A stretch of DNA of 64,000 nucleotides from Ichthyophis bannanicus (GCA_033557465.1 CM066041.1:157889532-157953531), one strand, 5' to 3'; positions 43,464-55,475 are shown, counted from the stretch's first letter. Program-made: numbers and translations. Notes: generated by a model not told the origin, from the letters alone.

Positions 43464-45290
43464 ATGTCCAAGGCAGTGGGTTTTAAAAAAAATGTACCAT
43501 TAGGTAAGACCATGTCAGCTATTGACCGCCACAACTGATGCTTGCAATGCCTTGGACCCGATCATCAACCAGCATCCTGCAAGTTTTGGTTGCAGATGAT
43601 GTACCGGGGACTGAAGGGTTGGGAAAAACAGGAGTCGCTCTTCATCCCATCAGATTTAGCATCCTCAGTCCCAACCCCGTCATCAACACCTGCCAAGGTT
43701 CCTGAGGCGGCCCGAGCAGTGGCTCTCTGATGAGATCCCATCGATGTCAAAGGGTAAGCACCAGGAGAAAGTCCAGGTGCATCGTCATCACAGCCCTCTT
43801 CAATGTGATGCAGAGAGCGATGGCCAGGAGCAACCGGCCAAACTTGCCCGGTGGGAGGAATCAACTCAGACAGTGGAGTCAACTCCTATTGCCCAGAAGG
43901 GCAGCTGGATGGCTCCTGATGCATCAATCATCATGGAGTCCCAGGCTGAGGTGCCGGCATTGGTCTCCTCGCAGGTGGTGGTTCTGGAGGAATACCTTTG
44001 AGCCCTCGAAGCTCACTTGGGGGCAGTTGTAGCCTTGCAGAATGCAAGCTTTGTGGCACCAAGAGCATAGTCACCGCACTCCAGCCAGCCCTTTCTGGAG
44101 ACCCATGCCTGTCCATCGAGGTAGGGATATCAGGTGGGAGATCGGAATAGACACCAGTTCCCAGGGAAATCTCCCTGTCCAGCATGTCAGAATCCGAGGC
44201 CCTGGGCACCGGCATCTATCCTCTCCCAAGCCAAAGAACAGGCAGGAGGATGATACCCAGTGCTACTTCAACTTCCTCTCGGAATAGGAAAGGGAAACAG
44301 AGGAGGACTCAATAACTTTGAACCTCTTGTCTGACCCATCACCTCCCCTTGAGCATTGCAAGTTGTCCCTGGAGGACATGTCCTTCTAGGACTTCATTAG
44401 GGACATGGCCAAGGCCATCTCCTTTTCTCTGGAATTGGAGGAACCAAGGGTGGAGGAAATGGAGCTGCTCCAGTATCCTTCTGCCCCCAGGGAAGCAGTG
44501 ATGTTCCCCATGCACCATGTCCTGCAGAGACTGCTGCTGTAGTTGTGGGAAACACCTCTTATGGTTCCCGTTTTCAGTTGCAGACTTGACTCCCTGTACA
44601 AGATCCAGAAGGTCCCTGACTTCGGAAAGCCTCAGTTATCACACAACTCCATTGTGGTTGAGTCAAACTTGAGGCAGGCTAAATGCACCAAGACTCACTC
44701 TTCTGTGCCTCCGGGCTGTGAGGCTTGAATCCTGGACTCCTTCAGGAGAATGTGCTATCAGGGTTCCATGCTAGTTGCAGGGTTCTGACCTACAGGACCT
44801 ATATGAGCATGTTTCTCAAGGATCTGGACCTGGAGGACTTTGCCACCCTTGTCCTCGAGGACCATTGCAAGACGTTTCGGGGCCTGGTGGCTCATGGCAA
44901 AGACTGCTCCAAATTCATGGTGCGTGGCACCTATGATGCCTTTGAGTCCACAGGCAGGGTAGCAGTGGTGAGCATAGCTGCAGTCTTCCATCCTGGAGCA
45001 GTGGGTCCAGGACAAGATCACCAATGTCCCATGCCGAGGGGAGAACCTGTTCAGGAAGCTGGAAGAGAAGAAGGCAGAGGATCTCGAGAAGGAACAGGTG
45101 CCCCTCTCGAGGCTCTCCAGGAAAACCACAGATCCTGCATGGAAGAAGCATAAGGCTAATAAGGCCGCCTGCCTGCACCAGTACTACCTGGCACAGCCAC
45201 AAGTACAGCCCAAGACCTAGACCCCATGCCAGCAGTGGAGGGAAAAGACCTTGAAGGTGCAACATGCCTTGCAGCCCAAGCAGAGGGCAG
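43464..45290 (+). pseudogene. DIRS-H Gag relic
   Basis: ATG 43464 reads MSKAVGFKKNVPLGKTMSAI DRHN-type text, stops at 43538, and the module continues CLQCLGPDHQPASC in another frame, so one zinc-ligand Cys pair (KKC..C) is already lost. Later traces: MGNMAKAIS-type block (about 44400), PDFGKPQLSHNSIVVES (about 44620), LTYRTYMSMFLKDL (about 44790) and CSKFMVRGTYDAFESTGRV (about 44910). Stops and frame changes everywhere. Confidence 0.75.
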
Positions 45291-45299
45291 GCTTTTGAC

Positions 45300-47115
45300 A
45301 GGTTCCTCAAGAGCATAGCCAGCCAGCCAGCCACCCAGCCACTGTTCGCCAAGGTACTCCCGCAGGTAGGGCGGCAGCTCATTCACTTCACCCACTGGTG
45401 GCCCTTCATCACCTCAGACACCTCGGTGTTACAGATCATCCAAAGCGGATACTGGCTGCACCTCACCCAGCTACTGCCCCCTTACATCCCCAGGGAATAT
45501 CCCATGGACCCCACGCACCGGATCCTGCTGCAGAAAGAAGTCTCTGCTCTGCTAGCTGACAGCCATCGAGGCCCTGGCTCAGGCCAGATGGGGCTTCTAT
45601 TCCAGATACTTCATGGTTCCGAAGAAGACTGGCGGGTTCCAGCCCATCCTGTGCGAGAAGTTCAAAATAGTCTCGCTAGGGATGCTCCTTTCATCTGAAG
45701 GATGTGTAAACACATATCCTGATCCACCCAAGTCACAGACAGTTCATGCTGGGCAGCCAGCACTTTTGGTACTGAGTACTTCCCTTCAGGCTGGCCTCAG
45801 CCCCATGGGTCTTCACGAAGTGCTTGTCGGTCGTAGCCCCCTTCCTCCAGACCATGGGAGTCTTTGGCTTCCTATACCTGGTCAACTGGCTCATCAATGG
45901 TCCTATGCTGGATGGCAGCTGGTGTCTGCTGAGCTCACCATTCAGGTGCTTGAATGACGGGGCTTCGTGATCAACTACCTGAAATCCCACCTCCGGCCCA
46001 TGCAACAGCTGGAGTTCATCAGGGCCCTCCTTGACACCACTTGGACAGAGAACTTTCTGCTGGTAGAACGTATACAGCGGTTCGTCGAAGTGGGCAATGT
46101 GCAGTGCCAGTGCCACATAATAGCCTGCAAGATGTTGAGAATCCTTAGTCACATGGCTGCCCTGGTGCATATCACCCCTCAGGCCCATCTCTTTATGTGG
46201 CAGGCCCAGTGGACCTTAAGCAGGCAACAGGCTACCTTCGGGACAGGGTCATGGTTGCTGTGCCCCTGATGCAGTCCCTCAACTGGTGGATTGAGCCAGA
46301 GAATCTTCTGAAAGGCCTCCCATCCCAATTGGCAGCCCTCCTGCAAGACACTCATAATGGATGCATCCAAGCTCGGTTAGGAGGTGCACATGGATGGTCT
46401 GTATACCCATGGCTTGTGGTCCGAACAGAAGAGCCTGCTTCAGATCAACCTTTTCGAGCTCTGGGCGATAGTAAATGCTCTCTGCGCCTTCAGAGCATAC
46501 CGAACAATCAGGTGGAGGATCCTAATCCAAACTGACAACCAGAGGGCAATATTCTACATGATCAAGCAAGGGGGCATGGGCTTGTACCTTCTATGTTGGG
46601 AGGCTGTTTGACTGTGGAAGTTTGCCCTGCTCCATGGCATGGACCTCCGAGTAACTTACATGCCTGGGGAGCTCAACGATCTGATGGACCAATTCAGCCG
46701 GGTGCTTCAGCTGAGTGGACCCTCAAGAGGGCAGTAGTAAACCGGATCTTTCGGGAGTGGGGCACTCCGGTGGTGGACCTTTTCACCATGATGCACAATG
46801 CCCAGGTGGCTCGGAGGCTGGCTAGCAACCGCCTAGCCTCGATGCCTTCCTCCTCCACTAGGGGGGGCCTTCTGTATGTATACCCCCTGATACCATTCAT
46901 GACCAAAACCCTCTTGAAGCTCCAGGCCAACATCATGATCCTCATCAAACCTCTCCCCCCCCCCCCCCCCAGGTCTCAGCAGCAATGGTTCCCACTGCTG
47001 CTGCAGCTCTCACAGAAGGAGCCTCTCCATTTGGGTTCTGCCCTGGACCTTATCTTACAGGAGGGCAGATCCTTGCTGCATCCCAATATCTGCTTGCCTT
47101 CAGGGCATGGATGTT
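45300..47115 (+). pseudogene. DIRS-H reverse transcriptase-RNase H relic
   Basis: Traces in order: FTHWWPFITSDTSVLQIIQ and SGYWLHLTQLLPPYIP (45395-45490), RYFMVPKKTGGFQPIL (about 45605), an active site LYLVNWLING (about 45875), where YLDD is YLVN, LEFIRALLDTTW (about 46010), IQTDNQRAIFYMIKQGG (about 46527) and an MT-like VVDLFTMMHNAQVARR (about 46770). Not translatable. Confidence 0.78.
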
Positions 47116-47129
47116 GAGCACTAGTCCTC

Positions 47130-47930
47130 TCCAAGCTCAGTCTGCCAGAGGGTGTTAACAATATCCTTCTGGTGTCCCGTGCTAAAGTGGCAGAGGTTTG
47201 CCACATGGTGCATGGGCAGGGCCCCTTCTGTGCCATGGACCAACTGCTGGAGTACCTTCTGCATATCTCCAACTCCGGCCTGAAGTCTAATTCAGTGTGA
47301 GTTTACCTCAACGCAATATGGATATACAAATCACTGCTGCGGGGGGGGGGGGGGTCTCTGCTCAGTCTCTCGTGGCTTGATTCATGAGGAGTCTGCTTCT
47401 CTCAAAGCCCCCACTCAAGCCCCATATGGTGGCTTGGGATCTCAATGTGGTACTTGCCCAGCTGATGTGGGGCCCGATTTGAGCCACTGAACTCATGCCC
47501 CCCTGCCATTCTTGACCTGTAAGGTCCTCTTTCTGGTGATGGTAATATCAGCTGATGCATCAGTGAACTCCAGGTTCTTGTCACTCACCTTCCGTATACC
47601 AGGTTTCACCTGAACAAAGTGGTGCTCTGCATGCATCCCACTTTCTGCCAAAGGTGGTCTCTGCATGCCACCTCAATCAGTCAATAGTCTTACTGACTTT
47701 CTTCCCCCGCCTCACACTAATTGGGGAGAGGCGACATTGCATATGTTGGACTGCAAGTGAGAGCTAGCCTTCTATCTGCAGCACATGAAGGCACACTGCC
47801 AGTCCACCCTGCTGTTCTTTTCCTTCAACCCCAGTAAGCTGGGCACCGCTGTCTTGAAGCGCATGCTATCCCTTTGGCTATTGGACTGCATTGCTCACAC
47901 CTATTCCCAGGCCAGGGAACACTCTGCCAG
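47130..47930 (+). pseudogene. DIRS-H tyrosine recombinase relic, 3' truncated
   Basis: LEYLLHISNSGLKSNSV (about 47250), LVTHLPYTRFHLNKVVL (about 47575) and LGTAVLKRMLSLWLLDCIAH (about 47835) are readable. The Arg-Arg of SARRVSEL is replaced, and the HxxR and Tyr segments are absent because sequence switches to an RTE-like LINE after ARE-HS at about 47930. Confidence 0.75.
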
Positions 47931-47934
47931 GAAA

Positions 47935-49268
47935 TTTGGAAGATACCATCATAGCCGACTTTTTGGAAAAGATCTGGGTTCCTACCAATACTGAAGAAAG
48001 CTGATCTGACTGGAAATTCTTGCACAATCACTTTGATCCCACATTCCAGCAAGATTGTACTCAAGATCATTCAGTGGAGACTACAACCATATCTGGAACA
48101 AGAACTGAATGACATGCGAGTACGATTCATGAAAGGGTGAGGAACGAGACTTCACTGCAGATGTGAAATGGATCGTTGACAAGACAAAATACCAAAAGGA
48201 TATCTAATGTGTTTCATTGACTACAGCAAAGCCTTTCATAAATCTTGAAAAACTCTCAGCTATATTAAGAAAACTCTGTATACAATGCCAACCTTTACAC
48301 TGATCAAGAAGCAACAGTTCAGAATAAACAAGAATAAATAAAATGCTTTAAAATCACCAAAGGTATATCACATACCTTAAAGCATTTTATTTATACTTTT
48401 CCCCTACCTGTTCAATTTATTTGCAGAAGAAATCAGTAGAGAAGCAGGATTGTATGTAGACCGAAGTGTAAAAATTGGTGGACGACTCATCAACAACCTT
48501 CACTAGTCTGACAATACTATGTTACTGGCTGAAAGCGAAGACTACCTGAAACATCTGCTTATTAAGATCAAGGAACATAGGGTACAAGCCCATTTTAAGA
48601 CTAACATGAAGAAAACAAAGATCCTGACAACTGGCAAAATCAAAAATTTCATCCTTGATGGAGAAGAAATAGAAATGTTAGACAACTTTAACCTGCTTGG
48701 ATCAATTATAAATGAAACTACAAGCACTCAAGAAATCCAACAACACATTGCTCTTGGCAGAGCTGCTATGAAGGACCTGAATAAGATTTTCAAGTGCCAA
48801 GCTGTAGCCTTGTGTAGAAAGATTCAAATTGTCTAAGCCATGGTATTTTCAATGGTGTTGTATGGATGTGAAAGTTGAATAGTGAAGAAGAAAGACAGGA
48901 AGAAAACTAATGCCTTCAAATTATGGTGTTAGCGAAGATTACTGTGTATACCATGGACTGCCTGAAGAACAAATTCAATAAATACTAGATGAGATCAAAC
49001 CTAAGTTTTCTTTAGAAGGTCAAATGACAATACTTTGACTTTCAGACTTTGGATCATGTGAAGAAAAAGTTCATTAGAGAAAGACCTCATGCTTGGCAAG
49101 GTTGATGGTCAAGCAAAAGAAGAAGACGGCAATATGATAGTGAAATCCATAGCTCTTGTTACTGTATCAATCAGCTGTCTGACTGAATACTGAACACAGT
49201 TAAGATAACTATTTACAAGGTTGCCATGAGTCAACAGACTCAATACCACTTAACAGCAACAACAAATT
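47935..49268 (+). mobile_element. RTE-like LINE relic
   Basis: RT traces: SSKIVLKIIQWRLQPYLEQEL (two fragments), MCFIDYSKAFHK (about 48205), an Asp-Asn active-site relic SDNTMLLAESED (about 48510) and the block FNLLGSIINETTSTQEIQ, IALGRAAMKDLNKI (48690-48790). The 3' end CCATGAGTCAACAGACTCAA then AACAGCAACAAC matches the tail style of RTE/BovB-type elements. Multiple stops. Confidence 0.75.
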
Positions 49269-49807
49269 TTAGAACCTATTTATAATCCTTTGTTTTTTTT
49301 GTGTAGGTATCTATAAATATTTCTTGTCTGTGGCCTTTGTAGTTTGTCAAAACCAATCCCTTGGAAAAGTGTTTGCATGAGATTGTATTGGGGTAAGATG
49401 TTCCTCTCTTTGTTTGACCACCACCACCTTGACTTATTTTGATATTTTGCCTGATGTTCTATGATATATTATTTTGCAGCCATGAAAGGTTTACTAAAGC
49501 TCCATATCACTGTACCTGCCAAGTCAGTTGCTTCAATTGTTTTTGTAGTGAAGATCCTTGGGCTCTTACGTAGAACAAGAATTTTTCCATTTCTTTCCTG
49601 CCTGTTCAGCTACAACAGAGACTAAAAAGTTGGGGCTGAGAAAACAGATTATTATTTTAAGTGCTTATTATCGTTGGCATTAACAGAAGCTCTCAAATGC
49701 TGATTCCTAATGGAGGAGGAGGACTGACAGATTCTGCAATTTGGGACAGTGATGACTTCTGAAATAATTAGTTTGGGTTTGTTACTATGGGAGCTTTGCA
49801 TATGCTC
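49269..49807. other. Unassigned intergenic sequence
   Basis: No ORF of note, no repeat unit or RNA gene recognised. Confidence 0.5.
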
Positions 49808-51185
49808 TAAATTTATTTATTTTATTTATTTATTTAACAGTATTTCTAAACCGCCTTATCTTATTAATCAAGGTGGTATCACAGCAAACAATCGGGTAAA
49901 GTGAGTGTGTTAAACATGCAGTGAGGGAGAAATTTAGTTGAGTGTGTGTTGTATTGTGTGCTAGATTGGGTTGAGTTATGTACAAGGTGTGTTGTATTGT
50001 GTGCTAGAATGGTTTGAGCTATGTACAGTGTGGGCTATATACAGTGGTGCTACAAGACATTTTCTATACAGGCGGTATCATGGGCTGTTATACATTCTCT
50101 TAGGTTATGTGATGTGTCCATAGTGTTCTATGAACAGCATGGTTTTTAGCTGTTTTCTAAAGTCTTTGAGGTCTGTAGTTGCCTTCAAGTCGTCCGGTAG
50201 TTTGTTCCATATCATTGGAGCAGCCATGGAGAGTGCTCTGTCTGTTGTGTCCTTGCATGTGTGTTTGAATTCACTTGGGGTGCTGACTCGGTTGTGTGTT
50301 TGTTTTCTTCTAGGACGAGTGCTGGTGTCTGGTTGAATGAGGGTGTGTAGGCTGTTGGCTGATTTATCTTAAATAGGTTTATGATAGTTTTGTATCTGAT
50401 GCGTGCACCGATTGGGAGCCAGTGTAAGTCCTTTAAGGTAGGTGTGATGTGGTCCTGTCTTGCAGTACCGGATATTATTCGTGCTGCAGTGTTTTGTGCT
50501 AGCTGGAGTGGTTTGAGGGCTTGTTTCAGTAGTCCAAGGTATATCGGATTGCAGAAGTCCAGTATTGGGGTTATCAGTGCTTGACAGACGGTACGAAAGT
50601 GTTCTGGGGCAAGGAGTGGTTTCAGTCTCCTGATGATTCGCATCTTGTAGTAGACTTTTTGGATTGTTTTGTCTATGTGTGGCTTGAGGTTTAGTTTATT
50701 GTCCAGAGTAACTCCGAGGTATCTCACTTCTGATCTTATTGGTATAGTAGTGTTTTGTATCTTGATATTTGGCGGGTGTATGAAGCTTTGGTTCCGAGTG
50801 ATGATTAAAGCTTCGGTCTTGTAGTTTATTGCGAGGTTGTTGTTTTGACACCAACTCGTCATTTGGGTAAGGCAGTCTGTTATCTTGGAGAAGTCCGGGT
50901 TGTCGATTGATATCGGGGTGTATATCATGATGTCATCTGCATATATTGTGTATTGAATGTTGTTCTCTTTCATGATGTTGCATATCGGTTGGATGTAGAT
51001 GTTAAATAGGAGTGCTGAGAGTGCGGATCCTTGAGGTACTCCTTGACAGACATTTATGGGTCAGGAGGTGTTGTGTCCCACCTTGACCTGTAGCTGTCTT
51101 TCGGATAGGTATAAGTGGAACCATTTCAATGTGATACCGTGTATACCAGTGTTCTTTAGTCTTTCCAGGAGTGTGTTGTGGTCTA
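49808..51185 (-). mobile_element. L2/Rex1-like LINE, 5' truncated
   Basis: Minus-strand LINE with RT C-terminal half (50212-51185), a 3' UTR containing GTGTGTTGTATTGTGTGC duplications (about 49943-50005) and an AAATAAATAAATAAAATAAA tail at 49808. Truncated on its 5' side at 51185. Confidence 0.8.
50212..51185 (-). pseudogene. L2/Rex1-like LINE reverse transcriptase, C-terminal part
   Basis: From 51185 the minus strand reads a thumb-side RT segment in one frame (LKNTGIHGITLKWF) and then, after a stop near 51060, SALLFNIYIQPICNIM. A 253-codon open stretch follows from 50973: YTIYADDIMIY with intact YADD (50932-50943), a C-terminal domain VRYLGVTLDNKLNLKPHI, LLAPEHFRTVCQALI, AARIISGTAR and LHWLPIGARIRYKTI. 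The end (EHSPWLLQ) is close to the usual C-terminus. Truncated upstream of the fingers domain, with one stop. Confidence 0.82.
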
Positions 51186-52374
51186 CTGTCAAGGATTAGC
51201 AAAATTATCACCTTTGTGCGTCAAGACCATCTCTACTCCCCTCTCTGCTGTGTTTCTGTCTTGTATAGAGTGGAAGCTCTATCAAGCAGGAACAGTCTCC
51301 CATGTGTGTATATATGGACAGGGGCTGGTATGTCTTGCAATTTTATTCAAAGTTTTAGTAATAGCAGCACACCAGCATACTCCTGCTTGATTTCTGCACA
51401 CAATAATTCAAAATGTTACATTTTTTTGTACTGTATTTTAAATTATCACTCAAAAACAGTGTTTTATTATTTTGACAAGGCATGCAGAATTTTGCATAAT
51501 TCAGACCTGTTGGACAGAGAAGCAGTAGTGCAAGAATGAACTTAACCGAGTTCCTCCAGGATAGTTTTTTCCTCAAGCATATTTCTCAGAATATTTCACC
51601 AATTACACCATTGAGATGTCCAGGTAGTTCTGTAGCAGCCTATTATTTTCCTGCCAGAAAGCTGGTACCATTGCTTTTTCAATTGTCTACTCTCTCTTCC
51701 CTTTAACACAGGGTTGGCATCATGGTTTTCAGAGTCTGTTTTTGATTTAAAAGGAAAAGCTCTCTACTGGTACTAAGCCCTGACTGACTTGACAAACACA
51801 CTGAATTCTAAAATACACAGATTTATTAGCTTTAATCCTAAGAAAATTCCCTTTTCCCCAAGGTTTAGAGAATTTCCTAGCAGGTAAATACTTACAAGTG
51901 CAGATTTCTTTCCAGCAGTAGCAGTCCCCTTTGGTAGTCCTTCAAGATTAAGAATCAGAGAGCTCTGGCTGACCTATTTATACCTATATTTCTAAGGTAA
52001 TCATATTAAAGTACAAGAAAGGGTGCATAATGCTAAATAGGGGAGTGGGATAGACATCCTTGAGTATTGTAAAAAGCATGGCAGAAATTGCCCAAATAGA
52101 AATATGTACACTTGTCTGCAGACAGGTGGACCTCTGCAATTTATTAGTGGAATGTATCCATATGTAAAATTATTGATATAAAAATTCCACAGAAGCAGTC
52201 ACATATTAAATAATAATTTAAATTGTATCAAAAGAAAAATACAAAAATATATTCTAACACAATTTATATGAATACGGTTTTTCCTTAAAATAAAACACCC
52301 CCTTATCAGCATGAGTTGCATATCACATGCAAAATGGTTGCAGTGCTGTACAGAGGCACAGAAAGCTTAGTTAC
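51186..52374. other. AT-rich sequence without a recognisable gene
   Basis: 51190-51310 contains TAGAGTGGAAGCTCTATCAA, vaguely like the LINE end at 53845-53880. The rest holds nothing I recognise. Confidence 0.45.
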
Positions 52375-52871
52375 ACACCTGTAACAGGAATTCTCGGGGG
52401 ACAGGAGGAATCAGTCCTCACATATGGGTGACGTCGGCACCAATGAAGCCCTCGTGCGAAGCAAATCCCCAGCTTTCATAAAAAGCCTTTTTAGGAATTG
52501 TATCACGAATGTGCGGTCCATTCCCACCCAAGGGTGCCATCTTGCTCAGTCAAATGACATAGCTAAAAAGATGGCAAAAAGAACAAAATATAATAATAGG
52601 ACTGCAACTCCAAGGGGAGGAGGGAGGGTCATGAGGACTGATTCCTGCTGTTCCCAGAGAACACCTGTTACAGGTGAGTAACTACACTTTCTCCGGGAAC
52701 AAGCAGAAAGTCAGTCCTCACATATGGGACTCCCCAGCTATAGGCTACCGAGAATCCACAGCTGAAAAATAGGCTCCCTCTATGAGAGCCGCAAGCAGCC
52801 ACAATAGGAATCTAACTGAGAGAGTAACACTCCAGTAGCCTGACAAAGAATGGTCGGAGGGCAGGAGTTGT

Positions 52872-54290
52872 CTAGACCTCAAAAAGGTTACGGAGTACAG
52901 CCTGGCCGAAAGCACTGTCTCATCGGGACTCCCTATCCAGGCAGTAATGGGTTGCAAAAGTCTGACCCAAAGAACAGGTGGCAGCCCAGCAGATGTCTGC
53001 CAGCAGTACAGAGCGGAAATGAGCCGCCATGGCCCTGACCCGATGGGCCGTGATGCAACCTTCCAACGGAAGCTCGACTGCCCTGTATGCCCAGGCAATA
53101 CAGTCTGCCACCCAGATGGACAGCATACACTTGGAAACAGCCATTCCCAGTTTACTGGGGTCATAGGATACAAAAGCTGAGAAGCCCTTCTATGGCCCTG
53201 CATATGCTGAATATAGAAGGTTAACACCCTCTTGCAGTTCAGGATATGCAGAACTGTCTCTGCCCGACTGGCATGCAGCCTGGGAAAGAAGGTAGGCAGC
53301 ACCACCTCCTACTTGAGGTGGAACAAAGAGGCCACTTTCAGAAGGAACTTGGGGTATGTGCGGAGCACCACCCAGTTCCTATAGAACCTTGTATAAGGCC
53401 TGTTGGACACAAGGGCCTGAAGCTCGCTCACTCGCCGAGCCGATGTGAGCGCCACCAGGAAAACTACCTTCCAAGAAAGGTAGCAGAGATGGGAGGTTGC
53501 TGACCTATAAATGCATTCACTCTGCGACTCCTCACTGCCTTTCTTCTCTTATCTCTCCTTACAACCCCCCTCGGGAACTCCGCTCTTCTAGCAAACTGCT
53601 TCTATCTGTGCCCTTCTCTTCTACTGCTAACTCCAGACTTCACTCCATTCACCTTGCTGCGCCTTACCCCTGGAACAAACTACCTGTGTCTGTACGCCAG
53701 GCACCTTCTCTAACCCTCTTCAAATCCAGGTTGAAAACTCACCTCTTCACTGCTGCTTTTGGATCTTGACTCACCTGATCTCCTCTTTCTTTCCCCTTGT
53801 TTTATCCCTATCTACACCTTCTGCGTTTGTCTTGACTAGATTGTAAGCTCTGATGAGCACTATATAAATGCTCAGTAGTAGTAGGTTGCCAACGGCTCAA
53901 AAGGCGGGCAAGTAAGCTGCCCTAAAACCACATTCAAATCCCATTCGGGGACCAGAGGCTTCAGCAGAAGCAGGCCTCTCAAGAACCTAGAAACCAGGGG
54001 ATGTGCAGAGAGAAACCTCCCTTCCACTGGGAAGTGGTTTGCTGCAAGGGCACAGAGTTGGACAGAGTTGGACTTAAGGCCCAAATCTGAAAGGTGCAGA
54101 AAGTACTGTAATACCACTGCAACCTGGCAGGAGAAAGGATTCACCTTCTGCTTCTCACACCAAGTCCCAAACTTACGCCACTTGAAAGCATAGGTCTGTC
54201 TAGTTGACAGTCTCCTTGAGGCCAGCAAGATCTCTTCCACATTTTTTGAAAGGAGGAGTGGTGCGAGCACTACCCTTTCAGCAGCCATGC
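52872..54290 (-). pseudogene. DIRS-F tyrosine recombinase, split by a LINE fragment
   Basis: SRRLSTRQTYAFKWRKFG, GLKSNSVQL, LRGLLLLKPLVPEWD and CPPFEPLAT lie right of the LINE insert. Left of it come the Arg block (ACCTCACTCGCCGAGCCG region, SARRVSEL-like), TFFPRLHASRAETVLHIL, MLSIWVADCIAWAYRAV, ITAHRVRAMAAHFRSV (HxxR) and FATHYCLDRESR with the Tyr. Stop TAG is at 52872-52874. Frame changes near 53165 and 52920 and the 383-bp insertion inactivate it. Confidence 0.85.
53501..53883 (+). mobile_element. LINE 3' fragment with 6-bp target duplication
   Basis: A 90-codon open stretch (53497-53769) reads LTYKCIHSATPHCLSSLI, SSSKLLLSVPFS, AAPYPWNKLPVSVRQAP and LFKSRLKTHLFTAAFG, the C-terminal end of a LINE RT. 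A 3' end GATTGTAAGCTCTGATGAGC and a TAGTAGTAG tail follow. GGTTGC flanks it at 53495-53500 and 53884-53889, while relatives of the host DIRS have a single copy there. It is a 5'-truncated retrotransposition into DIRS-F. Confidence 0.88.
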
Positions 54291-55284
54291 CATTAGGTTG
54301 AGGGAGCTGAGATTGGGGTGCAGGAGAGTGCCCCCCTCCTGGGACAGGAGGTTTGGAGAGGACCCCAGGGGAATGGGGGCCTCCACCCCTAGCTGAAGTA
54401 GAAGCGAAAACCAGGGTTGCCTCAACCACCTGGGGGCTACCAGGATGACCGAGGCCTTGTCCTGGAGGATCTTGAAGACAGTTTTGACCACCAGATGCAT
54501 CGGGGGAAACGCATACAGGAGGCCCACAGACCATGATATGAGAAATGCATTGGCAGCCACCCTGTGCGAGTGTGGCTGCCTGGAGCAGAACCAGGGCAAC
54601 TGGTGATTGACTGGACTTGCAAACAAGTCCATTGCTGGCCATCCCCAGGTCTGAAAAAGCCAATAGACTACTCCCTTGTCCAGCTGCCACTCATGGGGCT
54701 GGAGAATCCTGCTTAGCCTGTCGGCTAAGTAGTTGTCCTGGCCTGGCAGGTAAACTGCCCACAGATGAATGCCATGCCGGACCACAAAAGAGCACAGATT
54801 CAGGGTTTCCTAACACAGTAGGCGGGACCCCGTTCTGCCCTATTTGTTCACATAGACATGGCTACTTGGCTGTCTGGCTGTACCAAGACAGGCTCGCGAG
54901 CCAAGGTCCGCAGAACACTCGCAGAGCCAGGCGGATGGCACGGAGCTCCAAGAAACTGATTTGTTGTGTTCTCTCGTTTGGAGACCACACACCCTGAGTA
55001 CAAAGCTCCTGGCAATGGGCTCCCCAGCCCAGCAAGGATGCATCCATGGTCAGGATCCTCGTGTGTTGAGGAGCCTGGAAAGGCATCCCTGCTTCCAAGT
55101 GGAATGGCTGAAGCCACCAGTCCAGGGACTGCACTAGTCGTCTGGATACCGTGACTGTGTCTCGGAGGCCGCCTGTAGCCTGTGTCCACTGGTCTCTGAG
55201 GCACTACTGCGCAGTTCGCATGTGGAGGCGGGCATCTGGTGTTACATGGACCGTAGAGGCCATGTACCCAAGGAGGTGCAGAAA
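54270..55284 (-). pseudogene. DIRS-F RNase H and MT-like region (downstream part)
   Basis: RNase H: ILTMDASLLGWGAHC (first Asp context TTDAS is TMDAS), SFLELRAIRLALRVF and YLADRLSRILQPHEW. MT-like tail: AMDLFASPVNHQLPWF, NAFLISWSVGLLYAFPPM and VILVAPRWLRQPWFS, ending AWLLKG-stop at 54270. Frame breaks near 54850 and 54790. The upstream RT half is at 61066-61903, beyond DIRS-E. Confidence 0.82.
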
Positions 55285-55308
55285 GCGTAGTTACTCACCT
55301 GTAACAGG

Positions 55309-55475
55309 TGTTCTCCAGGAGCAGCAGGAATCAGTCCTCACATATGGGTGACGTCGGCGCCGACGGAGCCCTCGCAGAGCAATTTTCCCCAGCTTTCAAA
55401 GAAAGCCTTTGGGAATTGCAGCGCGCATGCGCGGTCCCCTTCCCGCCCAAAGGTGCCATCTTGGCCAGTCTGATG
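55309..55475 (+). repeat. DIRS-E left inverted terminal repeat
   Basis: Begins GTTCTCCAGGAGCAGCAGG and contains TGACGTC overlapping the palindrome GTCGGCGCCGAC (55353-55364). It continues through GCGCGCATGCGCGGTCCC to GCCATCTTGGCCAGTCT. It mirrors 60890-61065 with few mismatches. Outside it lie 24 bases (55285-55308) holding the CACCTGTAACAGGTG palindrome, present only at this end and in the ICR. Confidence 0.9.

Larger units (their letters stand above)
42965..47930 (+). mobile_element. DIRS-H, old and degraded DIRS
   Basis: Left end TTCTCCGTGAACAAGCAG with a degraded repeat (GGGTGATGTCACTGACAGAA, CTTCTAAAAGAAGCCTTTGG). A short foreign piece near 43128-43240 is followed by gag, RT-RNase H and recombinase. 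The right end is missing; RTE-like DNA begins at about 47935. It is the most divergent DIRS in the window. Two homopolymers (C-run at 46947, G-run at 47341) lie in it. Confidence 0.85.

Noticed and set aside
46947..46971. Long C-run and the G-run near 47341 as functional motifs
   Set aside because: Homopolymers in a decayed DIRS; likely slippage or sequencing length error.
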